NCBI RefSeq assembly: GCF_000757845.1
Contig: NZ_CP007753.1
Coordinates: forward strand, 248,001-312,000
Source: Prochlorococcus sp. MIT 0604
Lineage (GTDB): Bacteria > Cyanobacteriota > Cyanobacteriia > PCC-6307 > Cyanobiaceae
Reading direction: 5' to 3'
DNA: 64,000 nucleotides
Below are positions 19,124-28,620 of this stretch, one piece after another. Below the pieces are notes generated by a model, which ran no database searches, was not told the origin of the DNA, and worked only from the letters and a program-made list of their open reading frames with translations. The stretch's first letter is position 1. Each line of letters opens with the position of its first letter. The translations under genes and the position numbers were made by a program.

Positions 19124-19561
19124 ATGCCTAGAGTAATAACTATAGATCCTGGAAAAAGTAAATGCGGCTTAGTCTTAGCTGAAATTAGTGAAAAAAAAGT
19201 TTATCAAGCCATCATTGTTAAAAGTGAATTAATTGAGAATTATGTCAGCAATTTAATTGCCGCTGAGGATATATCACAAATTATTATTGGCAATGGTACA
19301 ACCAGTAAAGCAATCAAAGAAAAGCTGTATTTTTTTAAAAAAGAAATAATAACTTTTGAGGAAAAAAATACTACTTACAGGGCTAAAGCAAGATATTTCG
19401 AACTTTTTCCAATTAGTGGTCTGAAGTTTTTAATGCCTCGAGAGGTTTTTATTTTTAATAAAAATCTTGATGCCATATCAGCTTTAATAATTTTAGAAGA
19501 CTATTGCAAAATGAAGTTTACTTTGAATCAAAATGTAGATTTTAAAACTTGGCTGAAATAG
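19124..19561 (+). CDS. RuvC/YqgF-like RNase H-fold protein
   Basis: A 145-residue protein of the ribonuclease H-like (RuvC/YqgF) fold, function unassigned. It opens with the first catalytic strand VITIDPGKSKCG (D8), followed by IIIGNGTTSKAI and EEKNTTYRAKARYF (E79/E80), and NLDAISALIILEDY (D116), so three acidic positions are available for two-metal catalysis. This is too short and too different to be RuvC itself. Start codon follows the DUF3084 stop without a gap, and the 3' end overlaps DUF3146 on the opposite strand by 20 bases. Confidence 0.65.
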   Translation: MPRVITIDPGKSKCGLVLAEISEKKVYQAIIVKSELIENYVSNLIAAEDISQIIIGNGTTSKAIKEKLYFFKKEIITFEEKNTTYRAKARYFELFPISGLKFLMPREVFIFNKNLDAISALIILEDYCKMKFTLNQNVDFKTWLK

Positions 19562-19799
19562 TGAATTTATATTCATTCCCTGCTTCTAATTCATAATCTT
19601 TTTTTAATAAAAATCTCAACAAGGCATTCTCAATTAATGCTCTTCCCAAAGGTGGATTTACTGTTAATAAACCTTTATGAAAAGACCATGTAAAAGTCCA
19701 TTTAAATTGACTAGCTTCCACAACTCCCTGAATTTGCTTTTTTGAGAAGCAATATTCCTTAACACTTAACTTGGCAATCGTTTCAGGTTTTGAACGCAT
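19542..19799 (-). CDS. DUF3146 family small protein
   Basis: An 85-residue soluble protein assigned to DUF3146 on length and on the AETIAKL-like opening, then SQFKWTFTWSFHKGLLTVNPPLGRALIENALLRFLL in the middle, a pattern restricted to cyanobacteria. Nothing is known of its function. It begins three bases after the pth stop codon on the same strand, so the pair is probably co-transcribed; its 3' end overlaps the RuvC-like gene, which reads the other way. Confidence 0.7.
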   Translation of the reverse strand: MRSKPETIAKLSVKEYCFSKKQIQGVVEASQFKWTFTWSFHKGLLTVNPPLGRALIENALLRFLLKKDYELEAGNEYKFTISAKF

Positions 19800-19802
19800 T
19801 TC

Positions 19803-20405
19803 TTAAGGTTGGTCTTTGCCAAAAGAATTTAGTTCATTAATTATATATTCTTCTTTTTTTGTATTTAGTTGTTCGAGGGATTCTATTACTCTCTTGTAAA
19901 CTTTATCCAATATCAATTTTTCTTCTAGAGAAATATTTCCTAATACATGTGAAATGGTATTGAAATTATTTTTTCCTTCTATTAGAGGAGGTGACCCAAT
20001 ACCAATTCTTATTCTCTTAAAGTTTTGTGTGTGCAATTGTTCAATGATGCTTTTAAGCCCGTTGTGTCCCCCTGAACTTCCTTTTCTTCTAAATCTTATT
20101 TTTCCAAGCGGAAGATCTTTATCATCGACTATTATAAAAATCTGATCTAAATTGATTTTGTACCAATCAACTATTGCTCTGACCGCATCACCACTCTTAT
20201 TCATAAATGTGTTTGGTAAAAATAATCTGAAAGTAGAATCATTGATTTGAAATTCTGAGCAGGAACTTTTGAGCTTATCTTTAAATAAAAAATTTGAATT
20301 ATATTTTTTTGAGAGATTTTCTAGCAGTGAAAAACCTATATTATGTCTACTTTTTGAGTATTTTTTCCCAGGATTTCCTAACCCAATTAAAAATATTTCT
20401 TTCAT
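19803..20405 (-). CDS. pth: Peptidyl-tRNA hydrolase
   Basis: Releases peptides from tRNA after premature dissociation from ribosomes. Opening IFLIGLGNPGKKYSKSRHNIGF includes the catalytic histidine (HNIGF), and the substrate-binding LPNTFMNKSGDAV and DDKDLPLGKIRFRRKGSSGGHNG motifs follow. The start is set at ATG 20405 (MKEIFLIG), five codons later than the first in-frame ATG at 20420; the intervening MRNKT is not conserved, and an 8-bp inverted repeat (20414-20437) covers it. Full length, about 200 residues. Confidence 0.96.
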   Translation of the reverse strand: MKEIFLIGLGNPGKKYSKSRHNIGFSLLENLSKKYNSNFLFKDKLKSSCSEFQINDSTFRLFLPNTFMNKSGDAVRAIVDWYKINLDQIFIIVDDKDLPLGKIRFRRKGSSGGHNGLKSIIEQLHTQNFKRIRIGIGSPPLIEGKNNFNTISHVLGNISLEEKLILDKVYKRVIESLEQLNTKKEEYIINELNSFGKDQP

Positions 20406-20547
20406 GGTTTTATTTCTCAATCTTTTTTCATTGAGAATAATTATATATATGCAAACTATAACCCAGTAAATTAAAACAAAAGTTCTAAAAAGAGATTATT
20501 TAGTAATTTAAATTATTGGTATAACTTCTTGATAGTTTTTTTGAAAT

Positions 20548-20748
20548 CTAGTTTCCGTTCCAATCTACTGAGAAACCTTGTAATAAAAGTGATTGGTTAT
20601 AAATTTGTAGAAGAATAACTAAAAAAACTAAAAGAAGTAGGCCAATTACTGTCATGACAGGAACTGCTCCCCAACCAGGTACAACTTTTCCTTGACCTGA
20701 ATTACCAATTGCTTTTAAAAGGCTTCCTAAGGCTGTTTTTTGACCCAT
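20548..20748 (-). CDS. psbH: Photosystem II protein PsbH
   Basis: A small PSII subunit near the QB site, needed for stable assembly and for bicarbonate binding. The 66 residues contain the typical N-terminal [25 protein letters not shown] followed by a single membrane span, [22 protein letters not shown]. The phosphorylated threonines of plant PsbH are not expected in cyanobacteria. It is divergent from psbN across a short intergenic region that contains a strong inverted repeat. Confidence 0.97.
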
Positions 20749-20782
20749 GTTAAAATCACTAAATCGAATATTATTTCGCTAT

Positions 20783-20800
20783 TGTATAAGAACTTATACA
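20783..20800. promoter_or_regulatory. 8-2-8 inverted repeat between psbH and psbN
   Basis: The sequence TGTATAAG AA CTTATACA is an 18-base inverted repeat with perfect 8-bp arms, centred 43 bases upstream of the psbH ATG and 37 bases upstream of psbN. It could be an operator, overlapping -10 elements for divergent promoters, or an RNA hairpin. There is no proven binding protein; spacing rules out a GTA-N8-TAC NtcA box. Confidence 0.5.
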
Positions 20801-20828
20801 TAAATTGTTTACAAACTTAGCAAAATTG

Positions 20829-20981
20829 ATGCAAACTTTATCATCTGCACCAGATCCAGCAGTTTCCATAGCTGTAACAATTCTGGCATTACTTCTAGCT
20901 TTAACTGGTTTTGGTCTTTGGACTGCCTTTGGACCTAAAGCCGCAAAGCTTACAGATCCATGGGATGATCATGATGATTAA
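20829..20981 (+). CDS. psbN: PSII assembly protein PsbN
   Basis: Fifty residues, MQTLSSAPDP then a membrane helix (AVSIAVTILALLLALTGFG) and the C-terminal LWTAFGPKAAKLTDPWDDHDD, which is the standard PsbN signature. PsbN is not a stoichiometric PSII subunit; work in plants shows that it is needed for assembly of the reaction centre. The gene lies opposite psbH, the arrangement that is conserved in cyanobacteria and plastids. Confidence 0.95.
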   Translation: MQTLSSAPDPAVSIAVTILALLLALTGFGLWTAFGPKAAKLTDPWDDHDD

Positions 20982-21089
20982 TCACTTTTAAAGTATTTCA
21001 AAATTTTCCAAAAATACAAAAAGTAAACTTTTGATCATAGTTTAATTATAAATTTAATAAAATATAAATCTGTCAGCTAACCTAACCTC

Positions 21090-21218
21090 ATGCTTGCCTT
21101 AAAAATTTCTGTATACACTATTGTTTTTTTCTTCGTAGGAATTTTTCTTTTTGGATTTTTAGCAAGTGATCCAACAAGAACACCAAATAGAAAAGACTTA
21201 GAAAGTCCTCAAGATTAA
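21090..21218 (+). CDS. psbI: Photosystem II reaction centre protein PsbI
   Basis: A 42-residue single-span protein, [36 protein letters not shown] and a short acidic tail. It is a core PSII subunit associated with D1 and CP43. The opening ML-LKI-VYT is the family signature. It lies about 110 bases downstream of psbN on the same strand, and ends 21 bases before the LptD-like gene. Confidence 0.95.
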
Positions 21219-21239
21219 TCTATTAAATAAATTTTTCAA

Positions 21240-23240
21240 TTGATTTCAGGTATTTCAAAAAAAGTTATATTTTCTTCTTTTTTATTTATTAATTGTATAC
21301 AACCATCAATTTCCGCTTATCTTCTAGAAGATAATGGAAACAGTGATAACTCTATATCGCAAATTAATTTTTCAAAAATAACAAACAGGAAAATCCTATC
21401 AAACACATCAAGATTATCTTTTAATAATTCTGATCAATTATCAGTTAATAAAACATTTTTAAAGAAAAATTCAAAAACTCTTTTGGCCTACATTAGTGGA
21501 AATCAAAATGAGTTAGTAATCCAATCTGATAAACAGTCAGAAATCGATGATGTTATTTATGCGGAAGGCAATGTAGAGGTGAAGTATAAAGGCAAAATCC
21601 TTAAAGCTGATAATTTAATATACGATAAGTTCAATAAAAAAATTAGTGCTAAAGGCAATATAGTTTTAATATTAGGTGAACAACTTTTTAAAGTTTCTCA
21701 ACTAGAGTACAGTTTCATATCCAAAAAAGGATATCTATTAGATGTTAAGGGATCTATAAATACGGATACTTTGATGAATGATTTATCCTCAAATTTCAGC
21801 TTATCAGATATAAATAAGCTAGAAAATTTGCTTGAATTAAAAAACAAGGAAGTCGTACATACTCCAAGTAAGCTTGAGAGTTGGTTACTTTTTACAAAGA
21901 AAATGACTATAGATGGTAAAAATTGGAAAAGTACGAAGGCAGTGTTGAGTAATGATTTACTTGAATCGAAACAATCTAAGTTAGTAATTAATTTATTAGA
22001 AGTTTATCCTAGTAATGAAAAATTAAGATTCAAGTCTGCATTAAATTACATAATATTTGAAGAGAAAATTTCAATACCTTTTTGGTTAGGTGATAGGGCG
22101 TTTGATTTGGATAATTCTCAAATTGATAATAGATGGAATATTGGATATGAAAATTTAGATAAGGATGGGTATTTTATTGGTAGGAAATTTAATTCCGTAA
22201 AAATTTCTGATGATTTTGTTCTTGATTTAGAGCCTCAATTTTTAATTCAGAGGTTATTCAAAGGGTATTCTAAAAGTTTTGTAAAGAAGGACGAATCAAT
22301 CACTTCAGATAGGGTTAAGAGAAATTCAATTATTGAGGATTATTTTGCTCTAAATGCCCAGATAAGGGGCACAATAAAAAATTGGGATTTAGAAATAGAC
22401 AAGAATTTAAATTCTCTTGATTTTAATAAATTTTCAGATGCATTTAGATTTAAAACTGAATTGAGTAAAGAAGTTAATTTATTAGACTCAAAATGGGAAA
22501 AAAGTTTTTATGGAATTTATAGAGAGAGGGTCTGGAATGGTTCATTGGGTGAAGCAGAAATTTTCTCAGGTTATGGTTCAAAATTACAAAAAGAAAATAC
22601 TTGGATTGTTGATGGTATTAAAAAGTCAGAATTTTTATCTTTAGGTTTGGCCAACATAACAGCAGAGGCTTTAAATAATAAAAAATTATTAACTAACTTA
22701 AAAGGTAATTTGTTTTATTCTCTTGATCAGAAATTTCCAATTAGCATTGTAGAACCTAAAAAGAAATCTATTGATATTTCATATAAGTACATTCCTGAAC
22801 CAATCAATAAAGGCTTAAGTCTTAATACAAAATTTGAAGCCTCATATTCTTTCTATGAAAATGGAAATCATCAAGGATATTTAGGGTTAGGATTAGGTCC
22901 AGAATTAATATTTGGTAATTTTAAAAATAAAACTTTTGACTATACTCGTATAAGTTTTTTACCTTTTTATAAATTTGATAGTGGCGAAAGTGTTTTTAAG
23001 TTTGATCAGAATTATGAGGACTTCACTTTAGATATTTCTCTTGATCAGCAATTATATGGACCAATAATCCTTAAAAGTATCGGGACTTTGAACTTAACAA
23101 ATAATTCAAATGATTATGGTGAATTTATAGATTCTAAAATTTCTTTAAATTGGAAAAAAAGATCGTATGAAGTTGGTATTTTTTATCAACCTCATAATCA
23201 AGGAGGAGGTATTTCTTTTAGTCTTTATGGATTTCAATAG
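21240..23240 (+). CDS. DUF3769 / LptD-like outer membrane protein
   Basis: A 666-residue exported protein. It starts (TTG) with a hydrophobic leader, VIFSSFLFINCIQPSISAYL, then a periplasmic OstA/LptA-like segment (about residues 95-170: VIYAEGNVEVKYKGKILKADNLIYD and ISAKGNIVL), and a long region of alternating polar/hydrophobic strands, ending in FSLYGFQ with a terminal aromatic residue, as in beta-barrel proteins. I read it as a member of DUF3769, the cyanobacterial counterpart of the lipopolysaccharide-inserting protein LptD. The role in lipopolysaccharide export is inferred. Confidence 0.7.
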   Translation: MISGISKKVIFSSFLFINCIQPSISAYLLEDNGNSDNSISQINFSKITNRKILSNTSRLSFNNSDQLSVNKTFLKKNSKTLLAYISGNQNELVIQSDKQSEIDDVIYAEGNVEVKYKGKILKADNLIYDKFNKKISAKGNIVLILGEQLFKVSQLEYSFISKKGYLLDVKGSINTDTLMNDLSSNFSLSDINKLENLLELKNKEVVHTPSKLESWLLFTKKMTIDGKNWKSTKAVLSNDLLESKQSKLVINLLEVYPSNEKLRFKSALNYIIFEEKISIPFWLGDRAFDLDNSQIDNRWNIGYENLDKDGYFIGRKFNSVKISDDFVLDLEPQFLIQRLFKGYSKSFVKKDESITSDRVKRNSIIEDYFALNAQIRGTIKNWDLEIDKNLNSLDFNKFSDAFRFKTELSKEVNLLDSKWEKSFYGIYRERVWNGSLGEAEIFSGYGSKLQKENTWIVDGIKKSEFLSLGLANITAEALNNKKLLTNLKGNLFYSLDQKFPISIVEPKKKSIDISYKYIPEPINKGLSLNTKFEASYSFYENGNHQGYLGLGLGPELIFGNFKNKTFDYTRISFLPFYKFDSGESVFKFDQNYEDFTLDISLDQQLYGPIILKSIGTLNLTNNSNDYGEFIDSKISLNWKKRSYEVGIFYQPHNQGGGISFSLYGFQ

Positions 23241-23864
23241 CTATAACAAGTTATTGTTTAATTGTATATAAGGTAATTGATTAAATTTATTTTCTATTAA
23301 ATTTTCATTCTTAAGTAGTGTTGAAGTGGCATCCCATTCTCCTGATAAAAACATTTTTCTTGAGCTTTCCTTAATCTCAAGATTGAGATTTAAATCTTTT
23401 GATTTTGCTAGGGAGTTTTTCAGATCAATTTCTAAAAATAAAAATTGATTATCGCAATATTTTTGCATTTCTTCTATGGATTTTTTAGATAGCGTAAAAC
23501 ATGGAATTCCTATCGCAATACAATTACTATAAAAAATGTCGGCGAAACTCTCTCCTATTATTGCTTTTATACCCCATCTCATAAGCGCTTGGGGGGCATG
23601 TTCTCTGCTGGAACCACAGCCAAAATTGCTATTAACAATTAGTATCGAGGAATTTTTGTTTTCCTCTAGATCAAATGGATGCCTTCCTTTTAAAGTTTTT
23701 CTATCATCTTCAAACACTGATTCACCCAATGAATCAAAGTTAACACACTTCAAAAAACGCGCTGGAATTATTCGATCTGTATCAATGTCGTTACCAATCA
23801 AGGAGAAACACTGCCCGATTATTTGTGTAATTTTTCCCATTGGTGGGGTAAACTCTGATTTCAT
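23241..23864 (-). CDS. leuD: 3-isopropylmalate dehydratase small subunit
   Basis: Swivel subunit of isopropylmalate isomerase in leucine synthesis, pairing with LeuC. Motifs: GNDIDTDRIIPARFLK, NFGCGSSREHAPQALMRWG and the C-terminal GEWDATSTL. About 207 residues, full length. Its ATG overlaps the last base of leuC's stop codon (TGATG), so translation is coupled. It is convergent with the LptD-like gene, whose stop lies immediately beside its own. Confidence 0.96.
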   Translation of the reverse strand: MKSEFTPPMGKITQIIGQCFSLIGNDIDTDRIIPARFLKCVNFDSLGESVFEDDRKTLKGRHPFDLEENKNSSILIVNSNFGCGSSREHAPQALMRWGIKAIIGESFADIFYSNCIAIGIPCFTLSKKSIEEMQKYCDNQFLFLEIDLKNSLAKSKDLNLNLEIKESSRKMFLSGEWDATSTLLKNENLIENKFNQLPYIQLNNNLL

Positions 23865-25270
23865 CAGTTGATAAATTCTCTAACATCACTGACTTTGCCA
23901 TTAATTGCAGCAGCAGCAACCATTGCTGGACTCATAAGGAGTGTTCTTCCACTGGGAGATCCTTGCCTGCCCTTAAAATTTCTATTACTTGAGCTAGCAC
24001 TAACCTGATTACCTATTAGCTTATCTGAATTCATTGCTAAACACATTGAGCAGCCAGGCTCTCTCCATTGAAATCCAGAATCCTTAAAAATCTGATCTAT
24101 ACCTTCTCGTTTCGCTTCACTGGCTACTTTTTCTGAACCTGGAACAGCAAATGCTTTGACATTCTTGGATACTTTTTTGCCTTTTAATACTTTAGCTGCA
24201 ACCCTTAAGTCACTGATTCTGCCATTAGTGCAACTACCTATGAAACAAACGTCAATAGGAGTATCTTTTATTAATTGTCCTGGCTTGAAACTCATATATT
24301 CATAAGCCTCTTTTGCAACTAATTTATCATTTGGGGATAAGTCATCTAAAAGAGGGATTTGTTGATTAATGCTTATACTTTGGCCGGGAGTGATACCCCA
24401 AGTTACGGTTGGCTCTACTTTAGAAGCATCTAATTTAATTACATCATCATAAATTGAATTTTCATCGCTTTTTAACGTTTTCCACCATCCGAGCGCTTCA
24501 TCCCAATGCTCATTTTTTGGAGCACATAATTTATTTTTAATGTAACTAAAGGTTTTTTCATCAGGGTTTATGTAGCCGCATCTTGCTCCTCCTTCAATAG
24601 ACATATTGCATATCGTCATCCTTTCTTCCATTGATAATTCATGTATCGCAGGCCCTGCGAATTCATATGCGAAACCTACTCCAGCCTTTACACCAAGTTT
24701 ATTAATGATATGAAGGACTAAATCCTTAGCATAAACACCCTTGGATAATTTATTGTCACACCAAATCTGCCTCACTTTTAATTTGTTCATGGCTAAGGTT
24801 TGGGTAGCAAGAACATCTCTTACTTGACTTGTACCTATCCCAAAAGCAATTGACCCAAAAGCTCCATGAGTTGAAGTATGAGAATCTCCGCAAGCGATTG
24901 TCATTCCTGGCTGAGTTAGGCCTAATTCCGGGGCTACTACATGAACTATTCCTTGATTACCACTACCAATATTAAAAAACCTTATTTTATGTTCTAAGCA
25001 ATTCTTCTCAAGTGTTTCGATCATCTGCTCAGCTAGATTATCTTTGAAAGGCCTGCTCTGATTATCTGTTGGCACAATATGATCAACAGTAGCAAAAGTT
25101 CTTTCAGGGAATTTTACTTTTAATTTTTTGTCCTTTAAAGCACCAAATGCTTGAGGACTCGTCACTTCATGGATAAGATGAAGACCAATAAATATTTGAT
25201 CAGATCCTCCAGGAAGACTTGAAACTTTATGTAAATCCCAAACCTTATCAAACAGGGTATCTTGACTCAA
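23864..25270 (-). CDS. leuC: 3-isopropylmalate dehydratase large subunit
   Basis: Aconitase-fold [4Fe-4S] enzyme that isomerises 2- to 3-isopropylmalate. The three cluster cysteines lie in CFIGSCTNG and [11 protein letters not shown]; the domain also has [22 protein letters not shown] and SGRTLLMSP near the C-terminus. 468 residues, normal length. Start is TTG at 25270 ([11 protein letters not shown]), the usual N-terminus for bacterial LeuC. It follows cinA by 13 bases and precedes leuD without a gap. Confidence 0.96.
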   Translation of the reverse strand: MSQDTLFDKVWDLHKVSSLPGGSDQIFIGLHLIHEVTSPQAFGALKDKKLKVKFPERTFATVDHIVPTDNQSRPFKDNLAEQMIETLEKNCLEHKIRFFNIGSGNQGIVHVVAPELGLTQPGMTIACGDSHTSTHGAFGSIAFGIGTSQVRDVLATQTLAMNKLKVRQIWCDNKLSKGVYAKDLVLHIINKLGVKAGVGFAYEFAGPAIHELSMEERMTICNMSIEGGARCGYINPDEKTFSYIKNKLCAPKNEHWDEALGWWKTLKSDENSIYDDVIKLDASKVEPTVTWGITPGQSISINQQIPLLDDLSPNDKLVAKEAYEYMSFKPGQLIKDTPIDVCFIGSCTNGRISDLRVAAKVLKGKKVSKNVKAFAVPGSEKVASEAKREGIDQIFKDSGFQWREPGCSMCLAMNSDKLIGNQVSASSSNRNFKGRQGSPSGRTLLMSPAMVAAAAINGKVSDVREFIN

Positions 25271-25283
25271 TTTGTAAAAATAG

Positions 25284-26558
25284 TTACTTACTATTCGATA
25301 ATAGGATTAATCGGAGGCTGTTCAAACACACATTTACACTTAGTCTTTGAATTTCTATTCGATTTCGTGTTGAGTTAAATAGTTTTTTAATATTAGTTAT
25401 ATGATTATTGGGTCCTGAAATTGAGATATAGACTAATCCAACTGGTTTTTCTTGACTGCCTCCGTTAGGACCAGCTATTCCACTAATTGCTATTGCCCAA
25501 TCTGCGCCTAACTTCTCCTTTACATTAATTGCCATGGCCTCACAAACTTCTTTAGAAACAGCTCCATATTTTGTAAGCTTATCTTCCGAAATATTTAATA
25601 ATGAATTTTTTAGCGCATTACTATAGGAAACAATACTACCCTGAAAAACTTGAGATGAGCCTGATATTGATGTCAGTGATGAAGATAGAAGGCCTCCTGT
25701 GCAGGATTCAGCAAAAACAATAGTTTGGTTCCTCTTAGTTAACTCTTTTATTAAAATGCTTGGCAAAGTATCATTATCTTCTCCAAAAATAAACTTTGAA
25801 AAATCTTTTTTTAATTTGTCTTTTACTGGCTTAATTATTTTTTTTGCTTCTAGGTCATTCTTTGCTCGCGCGGTGATTCTGAGTTTAAACTCTCCTAAGT
25901 TTGCATATGGAGCAACCGTTGGATTTTTAAGATTTAATAGATCATTAATTTTTTCTGCAACGCTAGATTCTCCAATTCCTGCAAATTTAAGAGTATTTGA
26001 AAAAAAGGAATAACTATCTGAGAATTTGGTTTTAATGAAATCATACGCAGTCTCTTCCCACATACTTTTCATTTCACTAGGTACTCCTGGGAAAGTAAGA
26101 ATAGTAAATCCTTTTATTGGTTCCCATATCATTCCTGGAGCAGTGCCCCTAGGGTTATTAATTATTTGAGCATTTTTTGGGAAGAAACATTGCTTCCTTA
26201 AGCTTGAGGAATGGTCTTTGAGCTTTGAGTTTGGAAGTTTTTGTTTAATTTCATCCCATATATGCTGTCTTTCAAAAAGAGAAACATTAAAAGATTTGGC
26301 TATTGCTTCAGTGGTTAAGTCATCTGGGGTGGGTCCCAATCCACCCGTTGTAATTAGAAGATTACTTCTTTTCGATATTTCTTGAATTACTTTAATAATT
26401 CGATCACAATTATCACCTACAGTTGATTGCCTAAAGTGATTTAAGCCTAATAGAGACAACTGTTCAGAAATCCATTGTGCATTTGTGTTTATGATATTTC
26501 CTAAAAGTAGCTCTGTTCCAATAGAAAGAATTTCAACCCCCTTGGAATTAGGACTCAT
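25284..26558 (-). CDS. cinA: CinA-like competence/damage-inducible protein
   Basis: Two-domain protein: an N-terminal MoCF/MoaB-like domain (residues about 8-170, [18 protein letters not shown] and [13 protein letters not shown]) and a C-terminal CinA domain (about 265-415, [19 protein letters not shown] and GIAGPNGGS), which in other bacteria is NMN amidohydrolase. The full protein is thought to recycle damaged pyridine nucleotides; the link to competence is historical. 424 residues, typical. The start ATG overlaps the glyA stop codon by four bases. Confidence 0.93.
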   Translation of the reverse strand: MSPNSKGVEILSIGTELLLGNIINTNAQWISEQLSLLGLNHFRQSTVGDNCDRIIKVIQEISKRSNLLITTGGLGPTPDDLTTEAIAKSFNVSLFERQHIWDEIKQKLPNSKLKDHSSSLRKQCFFPKNAQIINNPRGTAPGMIWEPIKGFTILTFPGVPSEMKSMWEETAYDFIKTKFSDSYSFFSNTLKFAGIGESSVAEKINDLLNLKNPTVAPYANLGEFKLRITARAKNDLEAKKIIKPVKDKLKKDFSKFIFGEDNDTLPSILIKELTKRNQTIVFAESCTGGLLSSSLTSISGSSQVFQGSIVSYSNALKNSLLNISEDKLTKYGAVSKEVCEAMAINVKEKLGADWAIAISGIAGPNGGSQEKPVGLVYISISGPNNHITNIKKLFNSTRNRIEIQRLSVNVCLNSLRLILLSNSK

Positions 26559-27826
26559 TTAATTGATGCTTCAAGTTTGCCTTCATAAAGAGGAAAACGA
26601 TTACATAAGGTTAATACTCTTTCTTTACATTGACTTTCAATCAGTGAATCGTTTGGGTTAAGTAATCTATCAGCAATAATTTCGCCAACTTCAGCAAAAG
26701 CATTCTCATTGAATCCCCTAGTAGTTAGAGCAGCAGTACCCAACCTTAGCCCGCTGGTTACAAAAGGTGATTCGGGGTCAAATGGAACAGTATTTTTATT
26801 TGCAGTGATGTTGACTTCACTTACGAGCAAGTCAGCAATTTTACCAGTCATATTGATACTTCTTAGATCGAGTAAAACAATATGATTATCAGTGCCTCCA
26901 CTAACGATATCAATACCTCTATTAATTAAAGTTGAAGCTAGAACTTTGGAATTTTTTATTACTTGTTGGGAATAATTAACAAAATCTGGCTGTAAGGCTT
27001 CTCCAAATGCAACTGCTTTAGCTGCAATAATGTGTTCTAGGGGCCCCCCCTGAGTTCCTGGGAAAACAGATTTATCAAATTTCTTTCCAAATTCTGCATC
27101 TTTACACAAGATAAGTCCTCCTCTAGGACCTCTTAATGTTTTATGAGTAGTTGTAGTTACTACATCACAATAGGGAATTGGATTTGGATGAAGTTTACTT
27201 GCTACAAGACCTGCGATGTGTGCAATATCAGCCATTAAGAATGCACCAACTTCATCTGCAATTTTTCTAAACGATTCAAAATCGATTGTTCTTGGATAAG
27301 CTGAATATCCGCATATGATCAATTTTGGTTTTGTTTCAAGTGCTATCTCTCTTATTTCATCAAAATTTAATTCACTAGTTTCTTTGTTTACACCATAGTG
27401 AACTGCATTAAACCACTTACCACTCATATTTACTGGAGATCCATGAGTTAGGTGTCCACCATGAGATAAATCCATCCCCAGGATTGTGTCACCAGGTTTT
27501 AGTAAACTTAAGAAAACAGCAGCATTTGCCTGTGCTCCACTATGGGGTTGCACATTAGCCCAATTTGCATTAAATAATTTTTTTGCTCTTTGAATAGCTA
27601 ATTCTTCGATTTCATCAACAAATTCACATCCCCCGTAATATCTTTTTTGAGGTAATCCCTCTGCGTATTTATTTGTAAGGACTGATCCTTGAGCCTGCAT
27701 GACGGCAATTGATGCAAAATTTTCACTTGCTATTAACTCAAGATGAGTTTCCTGTCTATTTTTTTCAGAGTTGATAAAATTTGATATTACTGGATCACTT
27801 TCTTTAAGATTTTGAAGAATATTCAT
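26555..27826 (-). CDS. glyA: Serine hydroxymethyltransferase
   Basis: PLP enzyme that converts serine and tetrahydrofolate into glycine and methylenetetrahydrofolate, the carbon donor used by ThyX and purine synthesis. The PLP lysine lies in [16 protein letters not shown], and the substrate motifs [10 protein letters not shown] and [20 protein letters not shown] are present. 423 residues, full length. It is the first gene in the glyA-cinA-leuC-leuD run; the tRNA-Arg lies just upstream on the same strand. Confidence 0.97.
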   Translation of the reverse strand: MNILQNLKESDPVISNFINSEKNRQETHLELIASENFASIAVMQAQGSVLTNKYAEGLPQKRYYGGCEFVDEIEELAIQRAKKLFNANWANVQPHSGAQANAAVFLSLLKPGDTILGMDLSHGGHLTHGSPVNMSGKWFNAVHYGVNKETSELNFDEIREIALETKPKLIICGYSAYPRTIDFESFRKIADEVGAFLMADIAHIAGLVASKLHPNPIPYCDVVTTTTHKTLRGPRGGLILCKDAEFGKKFDKSVFPGTQGGPLEHIIAAKAVAFGEALQPDFVNYSQQVIKNSKVLASTLINRGIDIVSGGTDNHIVLLDLRSINMTGKIADLLVSEVNITANKNTVPFDPESPFVTSGLRLGTAALTTRGFNENAFAEVGEIIADRLLNPNDSLIESQCKERVLTLCNRFPLYEGKLEASIK

Positions 27827-27903
27827 TGAATTTGATAAGTAATACCCATAATATAGACGATATTTTTTAGAAAAATATAAAAAGAATATTTCATAATTTT
27901 AAA

Positions 27904-27977
27904 CGCGCCTGGAGAGATTCGAACTCCCGACACCCTGATCCGTAGTCAGGTGCTCTAATCCACTGAGCTACAGGCGC
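27904..27977 (-). tRNA. tRNA-Arg (anticodon ACG)
   Basis: Acceptor arms GCGCCTG and CAGGCGC pair perfectly, with discriminator G. The D arm has AGCTCAGTGGATTAGAGC, the anticodon arm CCTGA/TCAGG holds loop CTACGGA (ACG in the middle), and the T arm is GTCGGGAGTTCGAATCTC. No encoded CCA. The A34 of ACG is normally edited to inosine by TadA. It lies 77 bases upstream of glyA. Confidence 0.97.
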
Positions 27978-28063
27978 ATAATTATGTAATATCTCTGTTT
28001 CAGGGTCTCTTAGTCAACTAGATTTCAGGTAAAATATCTATTATTAACAATCTAATTATTAAT

Positions 28064-28315
28064 ATGCCTATAAAGTGGTACGGAAATGGTGATTTAGAAG
28101 ATCCCATCTATAAACATTTTTCTCGAATAGTAAATTTTGTTATTCACTGCATGATATTTACTGCGATAGTAAGTGGCACTTGGCTTTTAAAAGAAATTAA
28201 ATATGAAATCGCTTTTTTTAATAATTTTGCAATTTTCTGGTCAATTCTTTTAGCCTCCCATTTACTATTCGTAATTATGAAAAAACCTAAAGATACTTCA
28301 AAACAATCAACTTAA
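28064..28315 (+). CDS. Small two-span membrane protein, unknown
   Basis: An 83-residue protein with two hydrophobic segments (about residues 25-42 and 51-73) and a charged tail, MKKPKDTSKQST. The N-terminus IKWYGNGDLEDPIYKHF is likely cytoplasmic. I do not recognise a family. It is followed 14 bases later by the DUF3181 gene on the same strand, so they probably share a transcript. The ATG start has no strong Shine-Dalgarno. Confidence 0.65.
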   Translation: MPIKWYGNGDLEDPIYKHFSRIVNFVIHCMIFTAIVSGTWLLKEIKYEIAFFNNFAIFWSILLASHLLFVIMKKPKDTSKQST

Positions 28316-28329
28316 TTAATTTTGAATTT

Positions 28330-28620
28330 ATGGACTCTCAGGTACAAATAAGTGATCTAGAAAATATTATTTCAGAAAAGATTTTTATAAAAATAGAAAA
28401 GTGGAATTTATATCTTGGAGACGCTGGCCTAGCTAGAAATCTTGCTATTGAATGTATAAGCAATAAAAATCAAGGCCCATTGGATGCTGCGAAAATAAGT
28501 TTGAAAGCAATAAATGTAAAAGTAGGGGATGGTATTAAAAGTATGCCACTGATTAATTTAATAACTAACTCACAAATTCTAGAATTAGAGGAGATTTTGG
28601 AAAGTTTTTTTGAAAACTAA
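28330..28620 (+). CDS. DUF3181 family protein
   Basis: A 96-residue soluble protein, cyanobacteria-specific. Recognised from its middle, KWNLYLGDAGLARNLAIECI, followed by KAINVKVGDGIKSMPLINLI and a helical, acidic end. No function is known. It ends four bases inside the murJ stop on the other strand, so the genes are convergent. Confidence 0.7.
   Translation: MDSQVQISDLENIISEKIFIKIEKWNLYLGDAGLARNLAIECISNKNQGPLDAAKISLKAINVKVGDGIKSMPLINLITNSQILELEEILESFFEN

Noticed and set aside
20784-20799. A possible NtcA box between psbH and psbN (GTA...TAC).
   Set aside because: The spacer is 10 bases, not 8, so it does not fit the NtcA consensus.
23536-23871. A 111-codon plus-strand frame over leuD.
   Set aside because: Antisense to leuD, whose motifs are intact.
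27041-27050. A G4C7 run inside glyA.
   Set aside because: It encodes the conserved QGGPL of serine hydroxymethyltransferase, so codon demand explains it; unlike chlD the run is not repeated.
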